Origin: Alistipes montrealensis
GTDB taxonomy: Bacteria; Bacteroidota; Bacteroidia; Bacteroidales; Rikenellaceae
NCBI RefSeq assembly: GCF_018362775.1
Contig: NZ_JAGYXY010000007.1
Span: 62,001 to 126,000, forward strand
Length of the DNA: 64,000 nt
Direction: 5' to 3'
Position numbers and translations under genes: made by a program. The notes under the pieces were generated by a model that saw nothing but the letters and a program-made list of their open reading frames with translations, did not search any database and was not told the DNA's origin. Position 1 is the stretch's first letter, and each line of letters begins with the position of its first letter. Positions 51,092-59,242 of the stretch are shown one piece after another.

Positions 51092-52195
51092 ATGAAAACC
51101 TCGACCCGCAGGAATTTCCTGAAAAAAATTGCCATTACTGCCGCCTCGGCGGTTGCCGTACCTGGGCTGGTCAAGGCGTCTGAAAACCTCGGAACCGCAG
51201 AGGCCGAATCGGCGGAGGCGTTCCCGGGCCCGGGCGGTCTGATTGTCCCCAAAGGGAACGGATTACAGATTTCGGGAACATTCCTGGATGAGATTTCCCA
51301 CGATATTCCCCACCAGAACTGGGGCGAGAAGGAGTGGGACGCCGACTTCCGCTACATGAAAGCCGTCGGCATCGATACCGTGATCCTGATTCGCTCGGGA
51401 TACCGCAAGTTCATCACCTATCCGTCGCCCCACCTGCTCGGGCAGGGATGCTATATGCCCTCGGTCGACCTGGTCGATATGTACCTGCGTCTGGCCCAGA
51501 AATATGGTATGAAATTCTATTTCGGCCTCTACGACTCGGGACGGTACTGGGACACGGGCGACATGTCGAGTGAAGTCGAGCATAATAAATACGTCATCGA
51601 CGAGGTCTGGAGGATGTACGGTGAAAAGTATCGGAGTTTCGGCGGCTGGTATCTGAGCGGCGAGATCAGCCGCAGTACCAAAGGCGCTATCGGGGCGTTT
51701 CGTGCCATGGGCAGTCAGTGCAAAGCGGTTTCCGGCGGACTGCCGACCTTCATTTCCCCGTGGATCGACGGCAAGAAAGCCGTTATGGCGAGCGGCAGCC
51801 AACTGACCAAGGAACAGGCGGTGTCGGTCGAGCAGCACGAGAAGGAGTGGAGCGAGATTTTCGACGGGATTCACGACGTGGTCGATGCCTGCGCCTTTCA
51901 GGACGGACACATCGACTACGACGAACTGGACGCTTTCTTCTCCGTCAACAAGAAGATGGCCGATAAATACGGTATGCAGTGCTGGACCAACGCCGAGTCG
52001 TTCGACCGCGATATGCCGATCAAATTCCTGCCGATCAAATTCGACAAACTGCGCATGAAACTCGAAGCGGCCAAGCGCGCCGGGTACGACAAGGCGATCA
52101 CCTTCGAGTTCTCGCACTTCATGAGTCCGCAGTCGGCCTATTTGCAGGCCGGACACCTCTATGACCGTTACAAAGAGTACTTCAATATCAGGTAG
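51092..52195 (+). CDS. DUF4434 family TIM-barrel protein with twin-arginine-like signal
   Basis: A protein of 367 aa. I chose ATG 51092; a TTG four codons upstream (51080) is less likely. The N-terminus MKTSTRRNFLKKIAITAASA has the twin-arginine export pattern, unusual among the Sec-type signals of its neighbours. The mature part has the DUF4434 look: ISGTFLDEISHDIPHQNWGE, VGIDTVILIRSGYRKFITYP, YGMKFYFGLYDSGRYW, FGGWYLSGEI, and acidic residues at GEI and ENAESF-like positions as expected for a glycosidase barrel. Relatives are glycoside-hydrolase-like but mostly uncharacterised. It is the first gene of an operon with a sugar porter 7 bp downstream. Confidence 0.78.
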   Translation: MKTSTRRNFLKKIAITAASAVAVPGLVKASENLGTAEAESAEAFPGPGGLIVPKGNGLQISGTFLDEISHDIPHQNWGEKEWDADFRYMKAVGIDTVILIRSGYRKFITYPSPHLLGQGCYMPSVDLVDMYLRLAQKYGMKFYFGLYDSGRYWDTGDMSSEVEHNKYVIDEVWRMYGEKYRSFGGWYLSGEISRSTKGAIGAFRAMGSQCKAVSGGLPTFISPWIDGKKAVMASGSQLTKEQAVSVEQHEKEWSEIFDGIHDVVDACAFQDGHIDYDELDAFFSVNKKMADKYGMQCWTNAESFDRDMPIKFLPIKFDKLRMKLEAAKRAGYDKAITFEFSHFMSPQSAYLQAGHLYDRYKEYFNIR

Positions 52196-52202
52196 CCTTA
52201 CT

Positions 52203-53597
52203 ATGAAATCACAGACAAACACAGGCTACGTTGCGTTCCTCTCGGTCGTAGCCGCTATCGGCGGAATCCTGTTCGGATACGATACCGCAGTCATTTCGGG
52301 AACCGTGACCGGGGTTTCGGCCCAATTCGGACTCGACGCCATGCAGCAGGGATGGTTCGTCGGCTGTGCGCTCGTCGGTTCGATCGGCGGCGTTGCGGTG
52401 GCCGGCATCCTCAGCGACCGTTTCGGCCGCAGGATGACGATGCTTATCTCGGCCGTATTCTTTACCGTATCGGGCATCGGCTGCGCCCTGAGTCCCGATT
52501 TCGCGCAGTTGGTCATTTACCGCATCATCGGCGGGGTGGGTATCGGCGTCGTGTCGATCGTCTCGCCGATGTACATCTCGGAGGTCGCCGTAGCGCGCTG
52601 GCGCGGTACGCTCGTGTCGCTCTACCAATTGGCCATCACGATCGGGTTCCTGGGAGCCTATCTGGTCAATTTCCTGATCCTGCGATCGGCCGAAACGGCC
52701 GTCTATTCATCCGCCCTGATGCAGAAAATCCTGGTAACGGAGATGTGGCGCGGCATGTTGGGAAGCGAAACGCTTCCGGCGCTTCTCTTCTTCATCGTCA
52801 TCTTCTTTATCCCTGAAAGTCCGCGCTGGCTCGTGCTGCGCAACTGCGACGCACGGGCCCATACCGTTTTGGAGCGTATCTACCGCTCTTCGGAAGTCGC
52901 CTCGGCGGAGATCGCGGCCGTGCGCGCCGCCGGATCGCAGCAGACAAAGTCGGAATGGCGTATGCTGTTCGCTCCGGGTATCCGCAAGGCGGTTCTGATC
53001 GGCGTGTTTATTGCTGTGCTGGGGCAGTTCATGGGGGTCAATGCGGTGCTCTACTATGGTCCGACGATTTTTGAGAACGCCGGCCTTTCGAGCGGGGACT
53101 CGCTTTTTTCGCAGATACTCGTGGGGATGGTCAATATGCTGACTACGGTTCTGGCACTGGTGATTATCGACCGTGTGGGGCGCAAAAGTTTGGTATACTG
53201 GGGCGTGTCGGGCATGATCCTGTCGCTGGTCTGCATCGGGCTCTACTTCCTGTGGGGAGCGGCATGGGGTGTGTCCAGTACGTTCCTGCTGATCTTCTTC
53301 CTGGCCTACATCTTCTGCTGCGCGGTGTCGATCTGCGCCGTAATCTGGGTGCTGCTTTCGGAGATGTATCCCACCCGCATCCGCGGGCTGGCGATGTCGA
53401 TCGCCGGACTCGCCCTGTGGATCGGCACTTACCTGATCGGCCAGTTGACGCCGTGGATGCTCGAAAACCTCACCCCCGCAGGTACGTTCTTCCTCTTCGC
53501 CGCCATGTGCGTTCCTTATATCCTGATTATCTGGAAGGCCGTTCCCGAAACCACGGGGCGCTCGCTCGAAGAGATCGAAAAGTACTGGCAGAAATAG
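52203..53597 (+). CDS. MFS sugar porter family transporter
   Basis: A protein of 464 aa started at ATG 52203. There are twelve predicted membrane helices. Sugar-porter signatures are GGILFGYDTAVISG in helix 1, DRFGRRMTM after helix 2, FIPESPRWLVLR in the central loop, LVIIDRVGRKSL after helix 8 and VPETTGRSLEEIEKYW at the end. It resembles XylE/GLUT-type proton symporters. It lies between the DUF4434 gene and an AGE-family epimerase gene, so it likely imports the monosaccharide that the epimerase then converts. Its substrate, possibly an N-acylhexosamine or a hexose, is not set by sequence. Confidence 0.94.
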   Translation: MKSQTNTGYVAFLSVVAAIGGILFGYDTAVISGTVTGVSAQFGLDAMQQGWFVGCALVGSIGGVAVAGILSDRFGRRMTMLISAVFFTVSGIGCALSPDFAQLVIYRIIGGVGIGVVSIVSPMYISEVAVARWRGTLVSLYQLAITIGFLGAYLVNFLILRSAETAVYSSALMQKILVTEMWRGMLGSETLPALLFFIVIFFIPESPRWLVLRNCDARAHTVLERIYRSSEVASAEIAAVRAAGSQQTKSEWRMLFAPGIRKAVLIGVFIAVLGQFMGVNAVLYYGPTIFENAGLSSGDSLFSQILVGMVNMLTTVLALVIIDRVGRKSLVYWGVSGMILSLVCIGLYFLWGAAWGVSSTFLLIFFLAYIFCCAVSICAVIWVLLSEMYPTRIRGLAMSIAGLALWIGTYLIGQLTPWMLENLTPAGTFFLFAAMCVPYILIIWKAVPETTGRSLEEIEKYWQK

Positions 53598-53652
53598 TTT
53601 ACCAATGTTTTCATCGCGGTTTTAACAACCTCGAAATTAACCGAATAGTAAT

Positions 53653-54822
53653 ATGATGAATTTTCAAGAATTAGCCGATCAATATAAGTCGGAGTTGCTG
53701 GACAGTGTGTTGCCCTTTTGGCTCGAGCACTCGCAGGATGAACAGTACGGCGGTTATTTCACCTGCCTCGATCGTGACGGAAGCGTCTACGACACGGATA
53801 AATTCATCTGGCTGCAGGGCCGTGAGGTGTGGATGTTCTCGATGCTTTACAACCAGGTGGAACAACGCAGGGAGTGGCTGGACTGTGCGGTTCAGGGCGG
53901 CGAGTTCCTCCGGAAATACGGGCATGACGGCGATTACAACTGGTACTTCTCGCTCACGCGCGACGGACAGCCGATCGTCGATCCCTACAACATCTTTTCC
54001 TATACCTTCGCCACGATGGCTTTTGCGCAGTTGGCCAAAGCGTCCGGCAACGAAGAGTACGCCCTGATTGCCAGGAAGACCTTCGACCGGGTGCTTGAAA
54101 AGCGCTCGAATCCCAAGGGCAAATGGAGCAAGGGCCACCCCGGCACGCGTCCGATGAAGGACTTTGCGCTGCCGATGATCCTGTGCAACCTCTCGCTCGA
54201 AATCGAGCACCTGATCGATCCGAAGCTCATCGACCAGATTGTCGAAACCTGTCTGCACGAGGTGCTGGACGTGTTTTATCAACCCGACCTGGGGCTGATC
54301 GTCGAGAATGTCTCGGCGGCGGACAATTCGCTGGTGGACTCGTTCGAGGGGCGTTCGATCAATCCCGGACACTCGCTCGAAGCCATGTGGTTCATCATGG
54401 ACCTGGGTAAGCGGCTCAACCGTCCCGAACTGATCGACAAAGCCGTGAAGATCGCGTTGTCGACCATCGAATACGGCTGGGACAAGGAGTACGGCGGCAT
54501 CTTCTACTTCATGGACCGGCTGGGCCATCCCCAGCAGCAGCTCGAATGGGACCAGAAACTGTGGTGGGTGCATATCGAGTCGGCGATCACGATGATCAAA
54601 GGCTACCGGATGACGGGCAACGAAGCGTGCCTGGCCTGGTTCGGGAAACTGCACGAATATATGTGGACACACTTCAAAGATTCCGAATACCCCGAATGGT
54701 TCGGCTACCTGAACCGCCGCGGCGAGGTGCTGCTTCCGCTCAAGGGCGGCAAATGGAAGGGATGCTTCCACGTCCCGCGCGGCATGTACCAGATATGGCA
54801 AATTCTGGAACAGTGCGAGTAG
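53653..54822 (+). CDS. AGE-family epimerase (N-acylglucosamine 2-epimerase-like)
   Basis: A protein of 389 aa (two adjacent ATG codons at 53653 and 53656). It has the (alpha/alpha)6 barrel pattern of the renin-binding-protein family: GGYFTCLDRDGSVYDTDKFI, WLQGREVWMFSMLYN, FEGRSINPGHSLEAMWFIMD (containing a conserved His) and KLWWVHIESAITMIKGY (second His). There is no signal peptide, so it is cytoplasmic. Family members interconvert N-acetylglucosamine and N-acetylmannosamine or epimerise related sugars. No sialic-acid lyase lies nearby, so a role in ManNAc use from sialic acid is not supported by context alone. Confidence 0.9.
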   Translation: MMNFQELADQYKSELLDSVLPFWLEHSQDEQYGGYFTCLDRDGSVYDTDKFIWLQGREVWMFSMLYNQVEQRREWLDCAVQGGEFLRKYGHDGDYNWYFSLTRDGQPIVDPYNIFSYTFATMAFAQLAKASGNEEYALIARKTFDRVLEKRSNPKGKWSKGHPGTRPMKDFALPMILCNLSLEIEHLIDPKLIDQIVETCLHEVLDVFYQPDLGLIVENVSAADNSLVDSFEGRSINPGHSLEAMWFIMDLGKRLNRPELIDKAVKIALSTIEYGWDKEYGGIFYFMDRLGHPQQQLEWDQKLWWVHIESAITMIKGYRMTGNEACLAWFGKLHEYMWTHFKDSEYPEWFGYLNRRGEVLLPLKGGKWKGCFHVPRGMYQIWQILEQCE

Positions 54823-54847
54823 GCGGGCCTGTATACAAATTCAATTC

Positions 54848-54875
54848 ACTCGCGGCCCGAACCTGAGCCGCGAGT
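54848..54875 (+). promoter_or_regulatory. Intra-operon hairpin before the FAD oxidoreductase gene
   Basis: ACTCGCGGC and GCCGCGAGT pair across a 10-base loop and are followed by TTTC. It sits in the 75-bp gap between the epimerase and oxidoreductase genes and may tune expression of the second half of the operon. Confidence 0.55.
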
Positions 54876-54897
54876 TTCATTCGTAAAAGTCAAAAGC

Positions 54898-56703
54898 ATG
54901 AAACGTACAGGATTCCTTCTCGCGGCCGTATTGGTCGTAACCGTCGCTTTCGCACTGTCGGCAGCCGCCAAAACCACCCGTCGGGTGGTCGATGTCCTGA
55001 TTATCGGCGGTACGACATCCGGCACGACAGCGGCCGTTGCCGCGGCGCGGCAGGGGGTGACGACGCTCGTCGTCGAATCCACGCCGATGCTCGGCGGAAT
55101 GTTTACGGCGCAGGGCGTTCCGGCCGTCGACGGCAATGCCAATCTGCCTTCGGGCTTGTGGAATGAATTCCGCGAGGCGCTCCGGGCCCATTACGGAGGA
55201 GCCCCGGCTCTGGCTACCGGATGGGTGAGCAATACGCTCTTCGAACCCCATGTCGCCGACAGTATTTTCAAAGCCATGGCTGCGGCCGAACCGGCGTTGT
55301 CGGTCGAGTACGGATTCCGCCCCGTGAAGGTATTCAGGCGCGGCCGTAAAGTCACCGGGGCGCGGTTCGTCGACAAAGCCGGCAACAGGCTGGAGGTTTC
55401 GGCCGAAGTCACCGTCGACGCCACCGACCTGGGCGACGCGCTTCCCCTGAGCGGTACGCTTTACCGGTTGGGAATGGATTCGCGCGGCCTGACGGGCGAG
55501 TCGCTGGCCCCGGAGAAGGCCCGCAATATCGTACAGGACCTGACGGTCACTGCGATTCTCAAGGACTACGGCCCCGGGACCGACAGGACGATCCCGCGCC
55601 CCGAGGGCTACGATCCCGCGGAGTTCTCCGGTTGTAATGCGACGGCTGTCGGCGATCCGATTCCGCCCGAAATGGTGATTACCTACGGTCGCCTGCCCAA
55701 TGGCAAGTACATGATCAACTGGCCGACCAAGGGCAACGACATCTACCTCAATGTCGTCGAACTGCCGTATGAACGGCGCGAAGCCGCGTTGCGTCCGGCG
55801 CGTGAAAAGACGCTGCGTTTCATTTATTACATCCAGACCGAACTGGGATACCGCAACCTGGGTATCGCCGACGACGAATTCGACACTCCCGACGGACTGG
55901 CCTATCTGCCTTACCATCGCGAGGGACGCCGGGCGGAAGGGGTCGTCATGCTGACTTTCGACGACGTGATGGCACGTTACGACCGGCCTGCGCCGCTTTA
56001 CCGGACGGGTATTTCGGTAGGCGACTACCCGGTGGACCATCACCACAAATGCCGTCCCGACGTTCCCGGCATCGCATTCCTGCCCGTGCCGTCGTTTTGT
56101 GTTCCGGCGGGAGTGATGATTCCGGCCCGAACCGACAATCTTATCGTTTCGGACAAAGCGATCTCGGTCTCGAACCTGATCAACGGGTCGACGCGCGTGC
56201 AGCCCGTCGTCATGCTTACCGGACAGGCCGCGGGGACGCTGGCGTCCCTTGCGGTCAAGGCCGGCTGTACGCCCCGCGAAGTCCCCGTACGGCGGCTTCA
56301 GGCTGCCTTGCTGGCCCAGAAAGCTTATCTTCAGCCGCTCTATGACGTGAAGCCCGACGATCCGGATTTCGGGTTGTTGCAGCGTATCGCTTCCACGGGC
56401 ATCCTGCGCATGACGGGCGAACCCTACCAGTGGGCGAATCGTTCGTGGTTTTACCCCGAGCGGACGGTATCGGTCGGGGAATTTACGCTGGGGTTGCACG
56501 ACTATGCCCCGCAGATCGCGGTCGAGGACGACCCGGCGCCCCTCACGGCGGCTTCGGCGGCTGACCTGCTCCGCAGGGCCGGCGGACGGATTGCCCCGAG
56601 CGCCGATACGACGCCCCTGACCCGGCGCGAAGCGGCCCGCATGGTCGACGAGGCGCTGCATCCGTTCGAGCGGGACATCGATTTTGAAGGAAATCTCAAA
56701 TAA
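54898..56703 (+). CDS. Secreted FAD-dependent oxidoreductase (FAD_oxidored family)
   Basis: A protein of 601 aa with a signal peptide (LLAAVLVVTVAFALSAAA). The FAD-binding Rossmann motif follows at once: VDVLIIGGTTSGTTAAVAAA, then TLVVESTPMLGGMFTAQGVP. VTVDATDLGDALPL, PVDHHHKCRPDVPGI and INGSTRVQPVVMLTGQAAGT are typical of PF12831 proteins found in Bacteroidetes and Planctomycetes glycan loci. The acceptor substrate is unknown; sugar oxidation outside the cytoplasm is plausible. It is the fourth gene of the cassette and is followed 11 bp later by SGNH hydrolase genes. Confidence 0.88.
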   Translation: MKRTGFLLAAVLVVTVAFALSAAAKTTRRVVDVLIIGGTTSGTTAAVAAARQGVTTLVVESTPMLGGMFTAQGVPAVDGNANLPSGLWNEFREALRAHYGGAPALATGWVSNTLFEPHVADSIFKAMAAAEPALSVEYGFRPVKVFRRGRKVTGARFVDKAGNRLEVSAEVTVDATDLGDALPLSGTLYRLGMDSRGLTGESLAPEKARNIVQDLTVTAILKDYGPGTDRTIPRPEGYDPAEFSGCNATAVGDPIPPEMVITYGRLPNGKYMINWPTKGNDIYLNVVELPYERREAALRPAREKTLRFIYYIQTELGYRNLGIADDEFDTPDGLAYLPYHREGRRAEGVVMLTFDDVMARYDRPAPLYRTGISVGDYPVDHHHKCRPDVPGIAFLPVPSFCVPAGVMIPARTDNLIVSDKAISVSNLINGSTRVQPVVMLTGQAAGTLASLAVKAGCTPREVPVRRLQAALLAQKAYLQPLYDVKPDDPDFGLLQRIASTGILRMTGEPYQWANRSWFYPERTVSVGEFTLGLHDYAPQIAVEDDPAPLTAASAADLLRRAGGRIAPSADTTPLTRREAARMVDEALHPFERDIDFEGNLK

Positions 56704-56714
56704 ACCATCCGATC

Positions 56715-57350
56715 ATGAAAAAAATGATTTTTTTACTGCTGGCCGCCCTGCTGACGACAGCCGTTTCTGCCCAGGACTACTACACGACCAAGCGCAATGT
56801 CGAGGAACTCGTGCCCGTAACGCGCCGTAATATCGTCATGCTCGGCAACAGCCTCACCGAACGCGGATTCTGGTCCGAGTATTTCCCGGATAAGCGGGTG
56901 CTCAACCGCGGTATCGGCGGAGACCGTATCGTCGGGATGCTCGCCCGCCTCGACCCCATCGTCGGAGGGCAGCCGCGCGCCATCTTTATTATGGCAGGAG
57001 TGAACGATCTGGTGTTCACGGATATCAGCAACGAAGACCTGCTCGGGCAGTATGAGCGGATGCTCGACATCATTGCGGACAAATCTCCCCGCACGAAGGT
57101 TTACATCCAGAGCGCACTGCCCGTCGACGAGTCGCGCGGCGAATCGCTCAAAGGCAAGAATGTCCGTATCGCCGAGTTCAACGCCCTGCTGCAAAAGGCC
57201 GCCGCAGCGCGCGGATTGCAATACATCGATATTTGGAGCAGCATGGCCGAGAACGGACAACTGCCCGAAAAATACCATTTCGACGGGATTCACCTCAAGG
57301 CCGACGGTTATCAAGTCTGGATCGACAAGATTTGTCCGTACGTAAAATAA
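56715..57350 (+). CDS. Secreted SGNH/GDSL esterase
   Basis: A protein of 211 aa with a signal peptide (IFLLLAALLTTAVSAQ). SGNH blocks are GNSLT with Ser46, RGIGGDRI (Gly), MAGVNDL (Asn) and FDGIHL with Asp190 and His193. Similar proteins act as acetyl-xylan or sialate O-acetylesterases or as platelet-activating-factor acetylhydrolase-like enzymes. It is one of three consecutive SGNH genes, suggesting removal of several ester groups from a decorated substrate. Function beyond esterase is not defined. Confidence 0.9.
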   Translation: MKKMIFLLLAALLTTAVSAQDYYTTKRNVEELVPVTRRNIVMLGNSLTERGFWSEYFPDKRVLNRGIGGDRIVGMLARLDPIVGGQPRAIFIMAGVNDLVFTDISNEDLLGQYERMLDIIADKSPRTKVYIQSALPVDESRGESLKGKNVRIAEFNALLQKAAAARGLQYIDIWSSMAENGQLPEKYHFDGIHLKADGYQVWIDKICPYVK

Positions 57351-57357
57351 TCCGGCT

Positions 57358-58443
57358 ATGAAAGTCCTGTTCTTTGCTGTCGCGCTGTTCCTGTCGGCCG
57401 GGGCCGGTGCGGCCGACGGCGGGCCGCGTTCCTGCCGGGCGGATTCGGAGCTGGTCCGCTTTGTAGGGCGTGCCGCCGGAGACGCCGCCGGCAGCCTGTC
57501 GTTCGATTGGAGCGGCAGCCATTTTTCGTTCCGTTTCGACGGTACGGCTTGCTCGATGCGCGCTTCGGACACCGGGTGTAACTACTACAATGTCTTCGTC
57601 GATGGCAAGCTCTATGGCACGGTGACGGTCGAGGGCGGGACCTCTGTCATCCCGCTTGCCGGAAAACTCCGCCGCGGACCGCACACCGTGACGGTTCAGA
57701 AGCGGACCGAAGCCGAGCAGGGGCGAACGACGCTCTACGCGATAGAGACCGACGGCAGGCTGCTGGCGCCGCCGCCCGCACCGGGGAGGTTGATCGAGTT
57801 TATCGGCGACTCGCATACCTGCGGTTACGGAACCGAGGGGCTGTCGCCCCGCGAGCCGTTTACGCCCCGGACCGAGAATTGCGACCTGGCCTGGGCCTGC
57901 ATTACGGCCCGCTACTTCGATGCGGATTACGTGCTGATCGCTCATTCGGGACGGGGGATCGTGCGCAATTGGGGCGATCCGAAAGCGGCTTCGGAGATGA
58001 CCATGACCGACCGCATGATGCGCACGTTCGACGAGGTCGCCGATTCCCGATGGGATTTTCAGGGCTATAAACCCGATATTGTGGTCATCAAGTTGGGAAC
58101 CAACGATCTGAGTGCGGACATCGTGCCTTCGGAGCGTGTGTTCGGGAAGGCTTTCCGGCGCATGTGCGGCAATTTGCGTGAAAAATACGGCGACGTGCCG
58201 ATCCTTTACGTCGTGCCGCAGGGCGCCGGGCCGTTTTACGATTTCGCCCGAACGATTATCAAGGGATTGAACGATAAGAACCTGCATTGTATCCTGCAAT
58301 TCGACGAGATTCACGACATGGATGCAGATCTGGGAGCGGGCTATCACCCCAATTACCGCGGACACCGCAAAATAGCCGCGGCGGTAATTCCCTACATCGC
58401 AACGATCACCGGTTGGGAGATGCCGCTGCGGGCAATCGAATAA
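57358..58443 (+). CDS. CE2-like two-domain acetylesterase
   Basis: A protein of 361 aa with a signal peptide ending near GAGAADG. Residues of about 30-135 form a jelly-roll-like N-domain (SFRFDGTACSMRASDT, VFVDGKLYGTVTVEGG). The SGNH domain begins EFIGDSHTCGYGTEG (Ser152) and includes VIKLGTNDLS (Asn) and a C-terminal HPNYRGHRKIA (His). This two-domain layout and the GDSxTCGYG block are those of carbohydrate esterase family 2, which deacetylates oligosaccharides. It starts 7 bp after the previous SGNH gene. Confidence 0.9.
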   Translation: MKVLFFAVALFLSAGAGAADGGPRSCRADSELVRFVGRAAGDAAGSLSFDWSGSHFSFRFDGTACSMRASDTGCNYYNVFVDGKLYGTVTVEGGTSVIPLAGKLRRGPHTVTVQKRTEAEQGRTTLYAIETDGRLLAPPPAPGRLIEFIGDSHTCGYGTEGLSPREPFTPRTENCDLAWACITARYFDADYVLIAHSGRGIVRNWGDPKAASEMTMTDRMMRTFDEVADSRWDFQGYKPDIVVIKLGTNDLSADIVPSERVFGKAFRRMCGNLREKYGDVPILYVVPQGAGPFYDFARTIIKGLNDKNLHCILQFDEIHDMDADLGAGYHPNYRGHRKIAAAVIPYIATITGWEMPLRAIE

Positions 58444-58455
58444 AATCAGCATAAG

Positions 58456-59154
58456 ATGAAAAAACTATTGACTGTCGTTGCCGTACTTGCCGGCATTGTG
58501 ATCTGCGCCGATGCGCATGCCCAGAATGACTGGGCCGGTTTTAGCAGGTTCGAACAGGCGAACCGGGAACAGCCTTCCGCGCCGAAAGCGGTTTTCATGG
58601 GCAATTCGATCACCGAGGGCTGGATCGGCAAACACCCCGGATTCTTCGCTTCGAACGGTTATGTGAGCCGCGGCATCAGCGGCCAGACGACTTCGCAGAT
58701 GCTCGTGCGCTTCCGGGCCGATGTCATCGACCTGCATCCGCAGGTCGTGGTGATCTGCGGAGGTGCGAACGACATCGCTCAGAATAACGGCTATATCTCG
58801 CTGCCGCACATTTTCGGCAACATCGTTTCGATGGTCGAACTGGCGCGGGCGAACGGCATCGCTCCCATTCTCTGTTCGCTGCTGCCTGCCCGGGATTTCG
58901 GCTGGCACAAGGGGCTGGAACCCGCTCCGAAGATCATCGAGCTGAACCGGATGATTCGTGCCTATGCCGCGCAGGAGAAGATTCCCTATGTCGATTACCA
59001 CACGCCGATGGCCGAGCCGGACGGGGGAATGATCGCCGCCTATACCGGCGACGGCGTTCACCCCACGGAGGCAGGTTACGATGTAATGGAGGCGATCGTG
59101 CAGCCGGTGATCGGCGCTGCGCTCAAACACACGGGATCCAAGCGTCATAAATAG
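58456..59154 (+). CDS. Secreted SGNH/GDSL esterase
   Basis: A protein of 232 aa with a signal peptide (VVAVLAGIVICADAHAQ). SGNH blocks: MGNSITEGW with Ser51, RGISGQTT (Gly), CGGANDIAQN (Asn) and DGVHPTEAG with Asp199 and His202. It is similar in type to the gene at 56715 but only distantly like it in sequence, so the pair is not a recent duplication. It is the last gene of the operon and is followed by the terminator at 59176-59214. Confidence 0.9.
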   Translation: MKKLLTVVAVLAGIVICADAHAQNDWAGFSRFEQANREQPSAPKAVFMGNSITEGWIGKHPGFFASNGYVSRGISGQTTSQMLVRFRADVIDLHPQVVVICGGANDIAQNNGYISLPHIFGNIVSMVELARANGIAPILCSLLPARDFGWHKGLEPAPKIIELNRMIRAYAAQEKIPYVDYHTPMAEPDGGMIAAYTGDGVHPTEAGYDVMEAIVQPVIGAALKHTGSKRHK

Positions 59155-59175
59155 CCTGCGGGCCGGTATCTGCAC

Positions 59176-59214
59176 AAAGAAAGAGGTCGACGATTGCCGT
59201 CGACCTCTTTCTTT
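59176..59214. terminator. Bidirectional terminator between convergent operons
   Basis: A 17-bp stem AAAGAAAGAGGTCGACG with a 5-base loop, A-rich on one side and T-rich on the other. It separates the plus-strand operon ending at 59154 from the minus-strand operon ending at 59243. Confidence 0.88.
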
Positions 59215-59242
59215 GGCTGTTCCCGGCAGGGGGGGCGCTCGG

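Noticed and set aside
53653..54822. AGE epimerase as evidence for a sialic-acid (nan) operon
   Set aside because: No sialidase, sialic-acid lyase or ManNAc kinase gene is in the window, so the family alone does not justify the call.
59229..59235. G7 run as a third contingency tract
   Set aside because: It is shorter and intergenic, between a terminator and a stop codon, with no expected effect on expression.
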